DNA of 64,000 nucleotides, taken from positions 278,602 through 342,601 of the forward strand of contig CAZFEL010000002.1 of assembly GCA_964517675.1 (NCBI GenBank). Direction: 5' to 3'. This document shows, piece by piece, positions 1 through 8,051 of the stretch. The notes under the pieces are model-generated. The model did no database searches and was not told where the DNA came from. It worked only from the letters and a program-made list of their open reading frames with translations. This DNA comes from Asbonarchaeum sp964517675. GTDB lineage: Archaea; Nanohalarchaeota; Nanosalinia; Nanosalinales; Nanoanaerosalinaceae. Numbering within the stretch: the stretch's first letter is position 1; every line of letters begins with the position of its first letter. The translations under genes and the position numbers were made by a program.

Positions 1-1545
1 GTCAGCTGGGGGTTAGTCGGTCCCTAAGCCTGTAGCTAACCTATACAGGCAAATGGGAAACCGGTTAATATTCCGGTACCACGAGGACACGTTAGGAGAC
101 CGCGACGCTTCGGGATAGGCTGGATAGCGCCTCCGCGCTATCCAAGTGCATACAGGGAGGGAGTGCCGTAACGGCGAGATCTCCCCGAAACCACGAACGG
201 CCTGGGAATACATCCCGGGTCCAGCTGACTCCTGGAGCCCATGAAAATCGGTCATAGGTCCTCGACCGTACCCAGAACCAGCACAGGTGTCCTGGCTGAG
301 TAAGCCAAGGGGTGTCGAGTGCAACTCGGCTTAGGGAATTCGGCAAAATCGCCCCGTACCTTCGGAAGATGGGGTGCCCATCGTAGCGATACGATGGGTC
401 GCAGTGACTAGGGAAGCCCGACTGTTTAATAAAAACGTATCCGGCTGCCAGTCCGAAAGGATGTGTACAGCCGGAGACTCCTGCCCAGTGCGAGTACCTG
501 ATCACCCCGTACAAGGGGGCGAAGGGCTCGTAAACGGCGGCGGTAACTATGACCGTCTTAAGGTAGCGTAATCCCTTGCCAGTCAACTGCTGGCCCGCAC
601 GAATGGAGTCACGAGGCTTCCACTGTCCCAAGCCGAGGCTCGGTGAACCGCGCCATACCGGTGCAAAGGCCGGTGACTCCCAGTGGGAAGCGAAGACCCT
701 GTGAACCTTTACCGCAGGCTGTTATTGATGTATGGGTCTTAGTGTGAAGCGTAGGTAGGAGGCTTCGAAGTTGCGTCGCCAGACGTAACGGAGCCAATCA
801 TGGGACACTACCCTCTAAGACCCGTACGTCTAACCCCAAAGGGAACAGTGACAGTTGGGCGGTTTAGCTGGGGCGGCATCCCTCTGAGAATAGATCAGAG
901 GGGTCCAAAGGTCCTCTCAGCCCGGTCAGAACTCGGGCATAGAGTACAAAAGCAAAAGAGGGCCTGACAGGATTCCTGTCATCAGGGGATCCTGACGCGA
1001 AAGCGTGGTTTAGCGAACCCTAGCAGCCTCTTGACTGAGGCTCTGGTATGACAGAAAAGGTACTCCGGGGATAACTGGATTGTCTGCGGCGCGAGCCCAT
1101 ATCGACCCGCAGGCTTGTTACTTCGATGTCGGCTCTCCGCAACCTGGCCGTGCAGCCGCGGCCAAGGGTGGGGGTGTTCACCCATTAAAGCGGATCGTGA
1201 GCTGGGTTTAGATCGGCGTGAGCCAGATCGGTTGCTATCTACTGGGAGTGTTCGGTGGCTGAGAGGAAGCTTCGGACAGTACGAAAGGAACCCCGAATCG
1301 GAGCCTCTGGTGCAGCAGTCGTCCGGAAGGGCGTGCTGCATAGCTACGCTCTAAGGGGAAAGGGCTGAAGGCATCTAAGCCCGAAACCCGCCTCGAAAAT
1401 AGCCACCATAGGTGCCTGCATAAGACGGGTCCGATAGAGTGGCGGTGTACGATCCAAGGCAACGAGGATTTCAGCCGACCACTACTAAGAACCAACCCGG
1501 GACACGTTGATCCGTGTCTCAGACAGCTACGGTGTTCCACGTGGG
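1..1545 (+). rRNA. rrl: 23S ribosomal RNA, 3' portion
   Basis: The large-subunit rRNA enters the window already in progress. The strongly conserved domain IV segment (taactatgaccgtcttaagg, near 545) and the sarcin-ricin loop (agtacgaaaggaacc, near 1278) are about 735 nt apart, close to their spacing in E. coli 23S. By that comparison the window begins around E. coli position 1390. The 3' end is placed about 250 nt after the sarcin-ricin loop and is uncertain by some tens of bases. No 5S rRNA follows directly. All open frames inside this stretch are spurious. Confidence 0.97.
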
Positions 1546-1565
1546 TAGACAAGACCTACCGTACC

Positions 1566-1577
1566 ACTCCTTTTTTC
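1566..1577 (+). terminator. T-rich stretch after 23S rRNA
   Basis: A pyrimidine stretch with six consecutive T (1571-1576) lies just beyond the estimated 23S 3' end. Archaeal transcription usually stops at T-tracts, so this may be the rRNA terminator. No separate hairpin is needed or obvious. Confidence 0.4.
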
Positions 1578-1677
1578 TCACCCATTCCTTCTTCCAACCT
1601 CGATTCCACCAGCCAGACAGTAGTTGTCACCGCGCAGGAACAAATTTATAAAGTAGCACCCGCCATCCCCCGCCGGG

Positions 1678-2187
1678 ATGCAACCCCACCCCCTGCTGGG
1701 TGAGACCCCCAGCCAGGCAGTCGAATCACTCTACCAGGAAACCAAAGAGCTCCCGGACGACGAAGCCTTCCAGCACAAAAAAGAATACATCGACACAGCA
1801 CAGCGATACGGCATGGACAACCACGTCCAGGCCCTCGAGGACGCCTACTGGGACGACATCACTAACCTCATCAGAGAGACCTACACACCAGACGAACGAG
1901 CGATCGAAAAAGCCCTCTACTGGCACAAGACACGCGGCCTCTTCGAGGAACACGATATCAAAGACCTCATCCACCACAACCTCGACACCAGACCAGCCTA
2001 CAGCACCCTCAGCGACGAACTCGAGGCCACCGGCCAGATCCACACCACCGACACCGACATCACCTACCATTTCCTCAACCCCGACGAACTCCACCGACGG
2101 ACAGTCGACGATATCGAACACGACCTGATCCAGACAGAACTCGAGGACCTCCAGGCCACCCTCCCGATCGACTACCTGCCCGACTGA
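1678..2187 (+). CDS. Hypothetical protein, 169 aa
   Basis: The protein is acidic and mostly helical, and I do not recognise it. It has no transmembrane segment or signal peptide. The middle and C-terminal thirds (LYWHKTRGLFEEHDIKDLI, then a short DELEATGQI segment) have the look of helix-turn-helix DNA-binding helices, but this is only an impression. The start is supported by a TATA box (tttataaa, 1645-1652) 26-33 bp upstream of the ATG, which gives a leaderless message. It sits alone between the rRNA and RNase P RNA genes. Codon use is strongly biased to C-ending codons, as in the arg genes downstream. Confidence 0.75.
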   Translation: MQPHPLLGETPSQAVESLYQETKELPDDEAFQHKKEYIDTAQRYGMDNHVQALEDAYWDDITNLIRETYTPDERAIEKALYWHKTRGLFEEHDIKDLIHHNLDTRPAYSTLSDELEATGQIHTTDTDITYHFLNPDELHRRTVDDIEHDLIQTELEDLQATLPIDYLPD

Positions 2188-2190
2188 ACG

Positions 2191-2199
2191 TATAAAAAA
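2191..2199 (+). promoter_or_regulatory. TATA box for RNase P RNA
   Basis: The sequence tataaaaaa lies 22-30 bp before the first base of the predicted P1 helix of RNase P RNA. That is the spacing expected of an archaeal TATA box. Confidence 0.7.
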
Positions 2200-2220
2200 G
2201 GACAGCGACAACCCATACTA

Positions 2221-2639
2221 CGTGTGGAGGAGGCGAGCCTCGTCCCCTCGCGTGGCCCAACATCCCACCGCGCAGGCAGACGCCTGCAGAGGGAAGAAAG
2301 TCCCGCCTCCCCTCCGACCGAGGAGTTACATGCGCCGGGGAAAGCCCGGACGGCGAGAGCCGCGTCAATGCAGCAGAAACGACACGTCCCCGCACATCGG
2401 GAGCCACTCCCGGCACGCGATGACGCCAGACAACAGCAGTCCCTGCCTGACCGCAGGACAGCTGAGACGGCAGAGAACGTGTGGGACGACGATGAAACGG
2501 GCAGACCGCACGGAGCAAGTCCACAGACGCTCAGTCAAATGAGGCGATGCCGTGATGGTGGGTCCGCACAGCGGACCCGCCTGGCGCGACTCAACGCCGC
2601 GGCGTTGAATAGAAGCGGGCTTACGTCCTCCACCACACG
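2221..2639 (+). ncRNA. rnpB: RNase P RNA
   Basis: This is the catalytic RNA of tRNA 5'-end maturation. The family signatures appear in order: gaagaaagtcccgcc (the CR-I-like gaAaGUCC element, near 2294), gcagcagaaacgacacg (near 2370), and ggagcaagtcc (near 2512). The termini pair as a P1 helix (cgtgtgg at 2221 with ccacacg ending at 2639). The 3' strand carries the agaagcgggcttacgtcc element typical of the RNA's end. At about 419 nt it is of normal to long size for archaea. An extra hairpin (ctcaacgccgcggcgttga) sits near 2590. SRP RNA was considered and rejected because its domain IV signature is absent. Confidence 0.9.
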
Positions 2640-2691
2640 ATCTCCCTCCTCCAGGGGAGACTTAAAAACATAGCACCACCCATCCACAGCC

Positions 2692-2853
2692 ATGGCACAG
2701 CAAGAACAGCAGATGCCCTCATCGTTCGGAGGCCTCGTCCAGTACTTCGACGAAGGCGAGCAGCGATTCCAGATGGACCCCAAGGTCCTCGTCGCCATCA
2801 TCACAGGCACCGTCACACTCGAACTCATCCTCCAGCTGTACATCGGCGTGTGA
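2692..2853 (+). CDS. secG: Preprotein translocase subunit Sec61-beta
   Basis: This 53-residue tail-anchored protein is the small third subunit of the archaeal SecYEG/Sec61 channel. The family pattern is clear: a short polar N-terminus ending in SSFGGLVQYFDE, the basic-proline junction MDPKVLV, then a single C-terminal membrane helix (AIITGTVTLELILQLYIG) that ends the protein. The ATG lies 23-31 bp after a TATA-like element (cttaaaaac, 2661-2669), which suggests a leaderless mRNA. A small hairpin (2641-2660) separates it from the RNase P RNA. The tRNA-Arg gene starts 8 bp after the stop codon and may be co-transcribed. Confidence 0.92.
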   Translation: MAQQEQQMPSSFGGLVQYFDEGEQRFQMDPKVLVAIITGTVTLELILQLYIGV

Positions 2854-2860
2854 CAGACAC

Positions 2861-3117
2861 GGGCCCGTAGCTCAGCCCGGACAGAGCGCTCGGCTTCTAC
2901 TTAGGACGGATCGCTCCGCCCTCAAGGTCACAACGTTCCTACGGGACGTTGTTCGAACCTGCTTCGACCGAAGCAGGTGAGTCCCACCCTCGGCGACAGC
3001 TCGGGTCCCAGTCGGACTCGAGCGAAGCGAGAGTGGAACCTGAATGACCTTCAAGCGGAAGGGCCTCCGCTTAAGCGAGAGACCGAGTAGTCGAGGGTTC
3101 AAATCCCTCCGGGTCCG
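2861..3117 (+). tRNA. tRNA-Arg(UCU) with large intron
   Basis: Exon 1 is about 2861-2899 and exon 2 about 3082-3117. The acceptor arm pairs GGGCCCG with CGGGUCC, the D-stem is GCUC/GAGC, the anticodon stem is CUCGG/CCGAG, and the T-arm is GAGGG-UUCAAAU-CCCUC. The joined anticodon loop reads CUUCUAA, giving anticodon UCU (arginine AGA/AGG codons). CCA is not encoded. The intron sits at the canonical 37/38 site. Its ends pair (cttagg 2900-2905 with cttaag 3070-3075) next to CUU/GAG pairing in the loop, a relaxed bulge-helix-bulge. The exact splice junction may shift by a base or two. Confidence 0.9.
2900..3081 (+). other. 182-nt structured intron of tRNA-Arg
   Basis: The intron is far longer than a minimal archaeal tRNA intron and is densely structured. 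A 7-bp long-range helix (aaggtca 2924-2930 with tgacctt 3045-3051) encloses a 10-bp hairpin (2930-2952, loop tac), a second hairpin (2958-2977, cctgcttc/gaagcagg) and further weaker stems. A last hairpin gcgga/tccgc occupies about 3055-3070. It holds no open frame of note and no clear box C/D pair. It would be excised by the tRNA splicing endonuclease. Confidence 0.8.
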
Positions 3118-3179
3118 CTCACATCCGTTCACGCCCCTCCAGGATTTGATGGCTCCCCTTCTCCCAGAGAAGCTCCGCG

Positions 3180-3205
3180 GTTCAAATCCCTCCGAGGCCT
3201 TTTTT
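3180..3205 (+). repeat. Partial copy of tRNA-Arg 3' end plus T-run
   Basis: Fifteen bases (gttcaaatccctccg, 3180-3194) repeat exactly the T-arm of the tRNA-Arg gene (3097-3111), followed by a run of seven T. There is no matching 5' half of a tRNA, so it is not a gene. Duplicated tRNA 3' ends are the usual scar of integrase-mediated insertion. A matching distal copy was not found in this window. Confidence 0.55.
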
Positions 3206-3324
3206 TCCAACAGATCAGAGCACCAGCAAGCGACAGCCGGACCACCATGCAAAGCCCGGTCTCCCCGTTTCCTCCCTACTACCTTACAGATACAACCAAC
3301 AGCAACGTCGAGGGTGCTGCCATG

Positions 3325-3591
3325 TCACTCATCTTCAAGTATATCGTGGCCCTCCTCGGTGAGTTCAAGAAACTTTGGCTTGCCATCAGGGTTCTTGTAT
3401 TGGAGGTAGCCTTCATCCAGCAGGAGCTGGAGATGTTTCCGTGCGGCGACGTGGCTGATATCCAGATTCTCAGCGAGTTTCGTCAGGTACATCCCCTCTT
3501 GCTCCTCCTCAGCCTCCGTAACAAGTCTGAGCATCTTGAGACGTTTGTCTCCTGCTTCCAAAAGGTAGAACAGAACCGTTTCGTCCATCAT
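3325..3591 (-). CDS. Small winged-helix transcriptional regulator
   Basis: The 88-residue protein has a wHTH pattern: LYLTKLAENLDI as a putative positioning helix, SHVAARKHLQLLLDEGY as recognition helix, and a wing (LQYKNPDGKPKFLELTEEG). This is the ArsR/MarR-like layout seen in many archaeal regulators. No ligand-binding domain is present. Its start overlaps the stop of the membrane protein gene upstream (3591-3899), so the two are translationally coupled, suggesting a sensor/regulator pair. The target is unknown. Confidence 0.75.
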   Translation of the reverse strand: MMDETVLFYLLEAGDKRLKMLRLVTEAEEEQEGMYLTKLAENLDISHVAARKHLQLLLDEGYLQYKNPDGKPKFLELTEEGHDILEDE

Positions 3592-3899
3592 CAGCCACCG
3601 GTACGTGCCTTGATTTCTTTGACAGACTGCTGGATGCCGTACGCTCCATAGGCAAGTGCAAATGAGCCAAAGACAACACCGATCTCAGTAAGCGTGTTCG
3701 AGAGATCAGGACGGATACTGAATATTATACCAGCTACCTTGAGCCATTCATGTATACCAAGGCCGATTGATGCTGCAAGGAACGACATCCAGTACCGACC
3801 ACCCCGTGTTTCCTTAGAGAGAGTATAGGTCAGATAGACAGCTGAGACAAATCCCGCCGATGACAGAAGGATGAGACCCGTGTTGACAGCGTCTACCAT
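3591..3899 (-). CDS. Small 3-TM membrane protein
   Basis: The 102-residue protein has three predicted membrane helices (about residues 6-27, 37-58 and 70-90) and a short basic C-terminus (VKEIKARTGG). In length, helix spacing and loop pattern it resembles the two tiny membrane proteins at 30638-31227, which sit in an operon with KaiC and V4R genes. All three look like half of a multi-TM sensor-kinase membrane module. A TATA-like element lies about 35 bp upstream on the minus strand (near 3935). It is coupled to the HTH gene that follows. Function unknown; a membrane signalling role is inference. Confidence 0.7.
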   Translation of the reverse strand: MVDAVNTGLILLSSAGFVSAVYLTYTLSKETRGGRYWMSFLAASIGLGIHEWLKVAGIIFSIRPDLSNTLTEIGVVFGSFALAYGAYGIQQSVKEIKARTGG

Positions 3900-4418
3900 C
3901 TGATATCACGTAACAGGAATCATGAAACCCCCAAACTTAAAACGCTGAGAAATGTCGGATTGCTGTTACATCATGGGGCACCCCGTGTCCCGGCTCCCAC
4001 CATACCGTAACAGACTCACAGATCACAGCTCTTACGGTTATACTGTTCTCCGGTGAGGACACGCTGTTTCATCTCGACCTCTGGGCAGGTTATATGGCAC
4101 CAGTGTTCGCTGGTCTCTTTCCTGCAGTCCCACGTTCCATCCTCCTATACATCACGCCCCCGCAGAGATCACTGTCGGACCACTCATGCTGGCAACCGAT
4201 ACACCGCACTTGTCTCACCAATCGCTGCCTCCTCAAGATGATCGCCGGAACGGCGGTCGATATCCTTATTCGCGACATCGCCATGCTCGGACTCGCCGTG
4301 ACCCAAGCGCATAGATTGGTAACTCCCACATGATGAGGACTGCACCAGCTACCAGCTCCGTGAATAGCACAACGTTTGCCCGCACCTTTCACATTCGACG
4401 TTGCCCATCACGCATCCC
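3900..4418. other. Gene-poor stretch, possible zinc-ribbon remnant
   Basis: No convincing intact gene lies in these roughly 520 bases. On the minus strand, pieces with zinc-ribbon character (CERCGQTLC around 4390, VRCIGCQHEW around 4200) fall in different reading positions separated by stops. This looks like a decayed small zinc-finger protein, but it is weakly supported. The first 50 bases hold the promoter of the minus-strand membrane protein. Confidence 0.3.
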
Positions 4419-5558
4419 TCATGGCGCAGTCACTTCGAGTGTGCCCTGCATTCCTCCGTGACCCGAACCACAGTAGACACTGCACGCGAAGGTAAACGTT
4501 CCCGTGTCGGTCACGCGGAACGGTTTGCTACGGACAGTTTCCCCCGACTGCAGCTGCATGTTGACGCCGTACTCCTGGATTGCAAGGCCATGTGTGACAT
4601 CCTGGCTCGTTGCCTCCAACCTGATCCATTCGCCCTGCTTGGCAGTGAGCGTCGAAGGACTGAACCTGAACTGCTCCGCCGCGACCTCGATAACACGCGG
4701 GTCATCCTTTGACGTGTCCCACGTCTTGAGATCCTGCTGGTCGCCACTGTCTGCGCTGAGCTTGGAATCGATCACAGACCGGAACCTGCTGTATGGCTGT
4801 GCGCCAACGAGTTTCCGCGCCTGTTGGTCGCCCTCGGCGTAGATGAAAAACGTGGGCGTACCCGAGACACCGAGGGACTTGCCTTCACTGAGATCGCTCT
4901 GGACCTCGGACCTGTACCTGTCACTGTCCACACACCGGGTGAACGCATCCATATCCATCTCGATATCCTCCGCCCACTGTGTGACCTTGTCAGCCGAGAA
5001 CTTGGCCGTTCCGCGCGGTGACAGCTTCTGCTGCTCATTGAACATCTTGTCGTGCATCTCCCAGTACTTGCCCTGCTCACCGGCACACAGTGCAGCCTGG
5101 GCCATCAACGGCGCCCGGTTGTGCCCCAGCTGAGTGAGAGGAAAGTCCTTATACACGAGCCGTACCTTCCCCTCGTCGATATAGTTCTCCCTCAACTGCT
5201 CCAGTGTCTCCTGCTGGAACCGGCGACAGAAGGGACACTGATAATCGCTGAACTCAACGATCGTCACAGATGCATCAGACTCACCCAGCGTCGGCTCATC
5301 CTCGACCGAGATGCTGGACGTTGCCACCGTATCGGTATCGTCGCTGCCTGACGGGCCAGGATTGGTATCGGTGTTGCCTGTATCGGGTGTCGGGGTTCCG
5401 CCTCCCTCATTCTGGCCTCCACCTGCCGTCACCGCACCAGTAGGTGAGTTAAGTAGCTCGATGGTTCCAACACCTGCCCCCCCTACGATAAACCCGACAG
5501 TAAAGACGAGGACGATTGCTTGTCGTGTGGAGAAGGTCAGCTCGATTTGATCGGTCAT
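4419..5558 (-). CDS. DsbA-like thioredoxin fused to CuA-type cupredoxin
   Basis: This 379-residue exported protein has an N-terminal membrane anchor (residues 13-35), then a Gly/Thr/Asp-rich linker to about residue 90. A DsbA/DSBA-like thioredoxin domain follows, with the active-site motif CPFC (108-111) and the cis-proline motif SGTPTFFIY. From about residue 285 there is a cupredoxin domain ending in CSVYCGSGHGGMQG. That C-x3-C-x3-H-x2-M spacing is the binuclear CuA site of cytochrome oxidase subunit II, with a further His in DVTHGLAI. No oxidase genes are nearby. Its ATG overlaps the stop of the DoxX-like gene, so they form an operon. A role in extracytoplasmic thiol-copper chemistry is inferred. 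Confidence 0.88.
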   Translation of the reverse strand: MTDQIELTFSTRQAIVLVFTVGFIVGGAGVGTIELLNSPTGAVTAGGGQNEGGGTPTPDTGNTDTNPGPSGSDDTDTVATSSISVEDEPTLGESDASVTIVEFSDYQCPFCRRFQQETLEQLRENYIDEGKVRLVYKDFPLTQLGHNRAPLMAQAALCAGEQGKYWEMHDKMFNEQQKLSPRGTAKFSADKVTQWAEDIEMDMDAFTRCVDSDRYRSEVQSDLSEGKSLGVSGTPTFFIYAEGDQQARKLVGAQPYSRFRSVIDSKLSADSGDQQDLKTWDTSKDDPRVIEVAAEQFRFSPSTLTAKQGEWIRLEATSQDVTHGLAIQEYGVNMQLQSGETVRSKPFRVTDTGTFTFACSVYCGSGHGGMQGTLEVTAP

Positions 5559-6019
5559 GAAACGTTCACCTCATCTGCTGCGGACCGGAGTGTAACACCG
5601 ATCCCAAGGAAAAGAATACCGATATCACGTATGATGATATCGACATAGGCCGCTGGACCTGTGATCAACAGGTTGACGATGATAGATGCAAGCCCAAGTG
5701 TCGCCAAAGACGCCGCTATGGTTGTATATACCCCGGCAAGCAAGGCCACTCCCAAGACAAATTCGGCCAAACCATTCACCTGCATGAAAAGCGTTGGGCT
5801 GACACCCACACCGCTCATGATATCAGCGAAAACAGGAGCCACGTAGCTCGCCCAGACAGATGGCCGGTAGAGCTGATGAAGACCTGCTGCAAGCATGACC
5901 AGGCCCAACCCCACTCGAAAGACGCTCTCGGCATAGCCAGTGTATTGGCGAAGCCACGACCGAACCGGTTCAAGAACCCGTCGCATCAACATCGTTGCCA
6001 GTTCACATACGATATTCAT
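5555..6019 (-). CDS. DoxX-family membrane protein
   Basis: Up to 154 residues with four predicted membrane helices, matching the DoxX/DoxD fold seen with thiosulfate:quinone oxidoreductase and in redox-stress operons. Recognisable features are the SVFRVGLGLVMLAAGLHQL first helix and the VNGLAEFVLGVALLAGVYT second-third helix region. The start is uncertain. Methionine codons at 6019, 5992 and 5986 are possible, and the TATA element at 6026-6037 fits the internal starts better. It is coupled to the DsbA-CuA gene and divergent from a cupredoxin lipoprotein, which points to an electron-transfer or redox-protection function at the membrane. Confidence 0.8.
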   Translation of the reverse strand: MNIVCELATMLMRRVLEPVRSWLRQYTGYAESVFRVGLGLVMLAAGLHQLYRPSVWASYVAPVFADIMSGVGVSPTLFMQVNGLAEFVLGVALLAGVYTTIAASLATLGLASIIVNLLITGPAAYVDIIIRDIGILFLGIGVTLRSAADEVNVS

Positions 6020-6023
6020 GTAA

Positions 6024-6037
6024 AGATTTATAAGTAT
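6024..6037. promoter_or_regulatory. Shared divergent TATA element
   Basis: The sequence agatttataagtat reads as a TATA box on the plus strand (tttataag) and on the minus strand (cttataaat). It lies between the divergent DoxX-like and cupredoxin genes. On the plus strand it is spaced for a leaderless start at 6059. Confidence 0.5.
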
Positions 6038-6058
6038 TACAGAAAGGTTACATTACCA

Positions 6059-6493
6059 GTGATCACGGTGAACAGACGGCATGTACTGGCAGGTGTCCTC
6101 ATCGTCACAGTAGCACTCGCCGGTTGCACCAGCTATGGAAACTCCTACGGAGACAGCACAGATGCCAGCCCCGCCACCGACGGACAGGAAACCGGTGATT
6201 CCGGAGGTGCTTCCGACTCAGCAGCCGTCGAAACCGTTTCCACCTCAGCGGATGAGACCGTCATCATGGAACAGACATCGTTCCAGAGCAGTCCAACCGT
6301 CTCCCCAGGGACAGTAATCACATTTGTGAACAGAGACAGCTATCCACACACAGTGACAATCTCCAGTCAGGGCATCGACAAGCAGGTGGCCGGCGGTGAA
6401 CGTGTCACGCTGAAGTTCAATGAGGCTGCATCGTACAACATCGTCTGCACCCTTCACCCAGGAATGGAGACAACCGTATCAGCCCAGAACTGA
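6059..6493 (+). CDS. Cupredoxin (plastocyanin-like) lipoprotein
   Basis: The protein has 144 residues from a GTG start (a second GTG at 6068 is possible). A twin-arginine-type N-terminus (NRRHVLAGVLIVTVALAGC) ends in a lipobox, LAGC, predicting lipid anchoring at the outer face of the membrane. A Ser/Asp/Thr-rich spacer follows, then a single type-1 copper domain with ligands His (SYPHTV), and Cys-His-Met in IVCTLHPGM. The start is set by the TATA at 6026. Together with the divergent DoxX/DsbA-CuA operon it forms a copper/redox cluster. It is probably a mobile electron carrier or copper-binding protein. Confidence 0.85.
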   Translation: MITVNRRHVLAGVLIVTVALAGCTSYGNSYGDSTDASPATDGQETGDSGGASDSAAVETVSTSADETVIMEQTSFQSSPTVSPGTVITFVNRDSYPHTVTISSQGIDKQVAGGERVTLKFNEAASYNIVCTLHPGMETTVSAQN

Positions 6494-6623
6494 TCCCTGC
6501 CGAAGTATTCAGCCACATCATCTTCCTCAACAGCTGCACCAACAAAAACAGAACGAATTTTTGCGTGGCACTGAGGAATCACGAAAGGACCTTTGAACGT
6601 CAATCCTCAGCCACCAGGTCCGC

Positions 6624-7169
6624 TCATCCACTCTCATCAACAGCAACATAGGCAGTCAGATCGTTCTCATACCCCTCCTCGAACCTGCCATCCAGAGTCC
6701 ACGCCAGCAGCCGGTGGAGCCCATCCAGATGGACCAGATGCCCCTCCCGGTACCGGAGCCAGTCGTACTGCTCCGCCGACGAGTCCTCCAGCGGGCCCTC
6801 AGCCAGAAAGACCGGGGAAAACGGCTCCTGCATCAGATACTCGATCCTCACATGGCACCGTGGGTGGTCCGCCGCCAGCCACGCCGCATCATCACGGAGC
6901 CTGTCCGCGATCGCAGCCACCGTCGCCCCCTCACGCGGGACCAACGGGTCACCAGCACCGCGGCAGTGATACACCAGCACGACCTCCATCACATCCTCCC
7001 GGTCGAGCTTGACGCGGGCCCACTCATCGAACTGATCGTCCGCCTCCTCCAGCCGAGACAGCGCCCACCCGTCCGCATCATCCGCATCCGGCCGGTGCCT
7101 GTCACGAAACACCGACCACACCCGCTCGAAGGACACACGCGCTTCCGCATCCATCATCGGGACCACCAT
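6624..7169 (-). CDS. Hypothetical acidic protein with ParB-like motif
   Basis: A 181-residue soluble acidic protein of unknown function. The most striking segment is HLDGLHRLLAWTLDGR near the C-terminus, preceded by YDWLRYREGHLV. It resembles the DGxHR-type motif of ParB/sulfiredoxin-fold proteins, which bind nucleotides, but the rest of that fold is not evident. There are no membrane helices. It is a single gene, divergent from the ureohydrolase gene. I do not assign a function. Confidence 0.65.
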   Translation of the reverse strand: MVVPMMDAEARVSFERVWSVFRDRHRPDADDADGWALSRLEEADDQFDEWARVKLDREDVMEVVLVYHCRGAGDPLVPREGATVAAIADRLRDDAAWLAADHPRCHVRIEYLMQEPFSPVFLAEGPLEDSSAEQYDWLRYREGHLVHLDGLHRLLAWTLDGRFEEGYENDLTAYVAVDESG

Positions 7170-7250
7170 GTCCTTTCCGGCCCTCCTATATCAGCCTTCA
7201 CCCTCGCCCGGCAAACATACTTAACACCAGCACCGCCAACAGTAGACCGC

Positions 7251-8051
7251 ATGCGACTCAGTCCAGAACAGGCAAACCACATCCTCCTCCGGTGCCCATC
7301 AGACATCGGCATCCGCAACACCGACCGCAAAGGCACCCTCAACGCACCCGAACAGCTCCTCCGCGACCACGAACACGAGGACATCTTCATCGACGAGATC
7401 TTCCCCGATGAGTTCAGCCTCCCCGACAACCAGGAACGGATCAGCACGAGGATCAAAGAGCTCCTCCAGTACGACAGAGAGATCATAAGCATCGGCGGCG
7501 ACCACTCCATCTCGTACCCACTCATCAAAGCGTTCAGCGACAAACACACCGACCTCAGGGTCATCTGGATCGACGCCCACTACGACCTCAAAGAGATCAG
7601 AGTCGAGGACGGCATCCCCCATGACGCCGTCGTCCGCGGCCTCCTCGCGGACAGCCTCTCACTCGAAAACATCCTGTTTGGTGGTATCCGCGAAAGTGAC
7701 CCCGACGAAGACGACTTCCTCCTCAACAGAGACCGGCACGAGACCAGCATCACCGACATCGACGACAGCGACATCGATCAGCTCCGCGAGACCATCGATA
7801 CCACCATCAGCCCCGGCGATGACCCCGTCTATGTCTCCTTCGACATCGACGTCCTTGATGCCGACCTCGTCCCAGGCACAACCTTCCCCTCCGAAGATGG
7901 ACTCAGCCTCGAGGCCGCACAGAAACTCATCAGGGCAGTCAAGGCCTACAACACCGTCGGCTGGGACCTCGTCGAGGTCGCACCACCGCTGGACCATGAA
8001 AACAAGACCCTCCAGGCAGCAGCGACCATCCTCGAGACCATCCTGGACTGA
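7251..8051 (+). CDS. Arginase/agmatinase-family ureohydrolase
   Basis: A 266-residue manganese hydrolase that cleaves urea or a guanidino group. The binuclear metal ligands are present: GGDHS (His85), DAHYD (Asp108, His110, Asp112) and FDIDVLDAD (Asp198, Asp200). The usual Pro after DxDxxD is replaced by Ala. The ATG at 7251 follows a TATA-like element (acttaac, 7219-7225). It lies just upstream of argG and argH but on its own transcript. Substrate cannot be told: agmatine (polyamine synthesis) and arginine are the main options. It is converging, end to end, with the ACT-domain gene. Confidence 0.88.
   Translation: MRLSPEQANHILLRCPSDIGIRNTDRKGTLNAPEQLLRDHEHEDIFIDEIFPDEFSLPDNQERISTRIKELLQYDREIISIGGDHSISYPLIKAFSDKHTDLRVIWIDAHYDLKEIRVEDGIPHDAVVRGLLADSLSLENILFGGIRESDPDEDDFLLNRDRHETSITDIDDSDIDQLRETIDTTISPGDDPVYVSFDIDVLDADLVPGTTFPSEDGLSLEAAQKLIRAVKAYNTVGWDLVEVAPPLDHENKTLQAAATILETILD

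Noticed and set aside
13..1552. Several open frames on both strands in the first 1.5 kb
   Set aside because: They lie inside highly conserved 23S rRNA sequence and have no protein-like features.
3121..3205. Possible second tRNA after tRNA-Arg
   Set aside because: Only the T-arm-like 15 bp is present. The T-stem does not pair and there is no 5' half.
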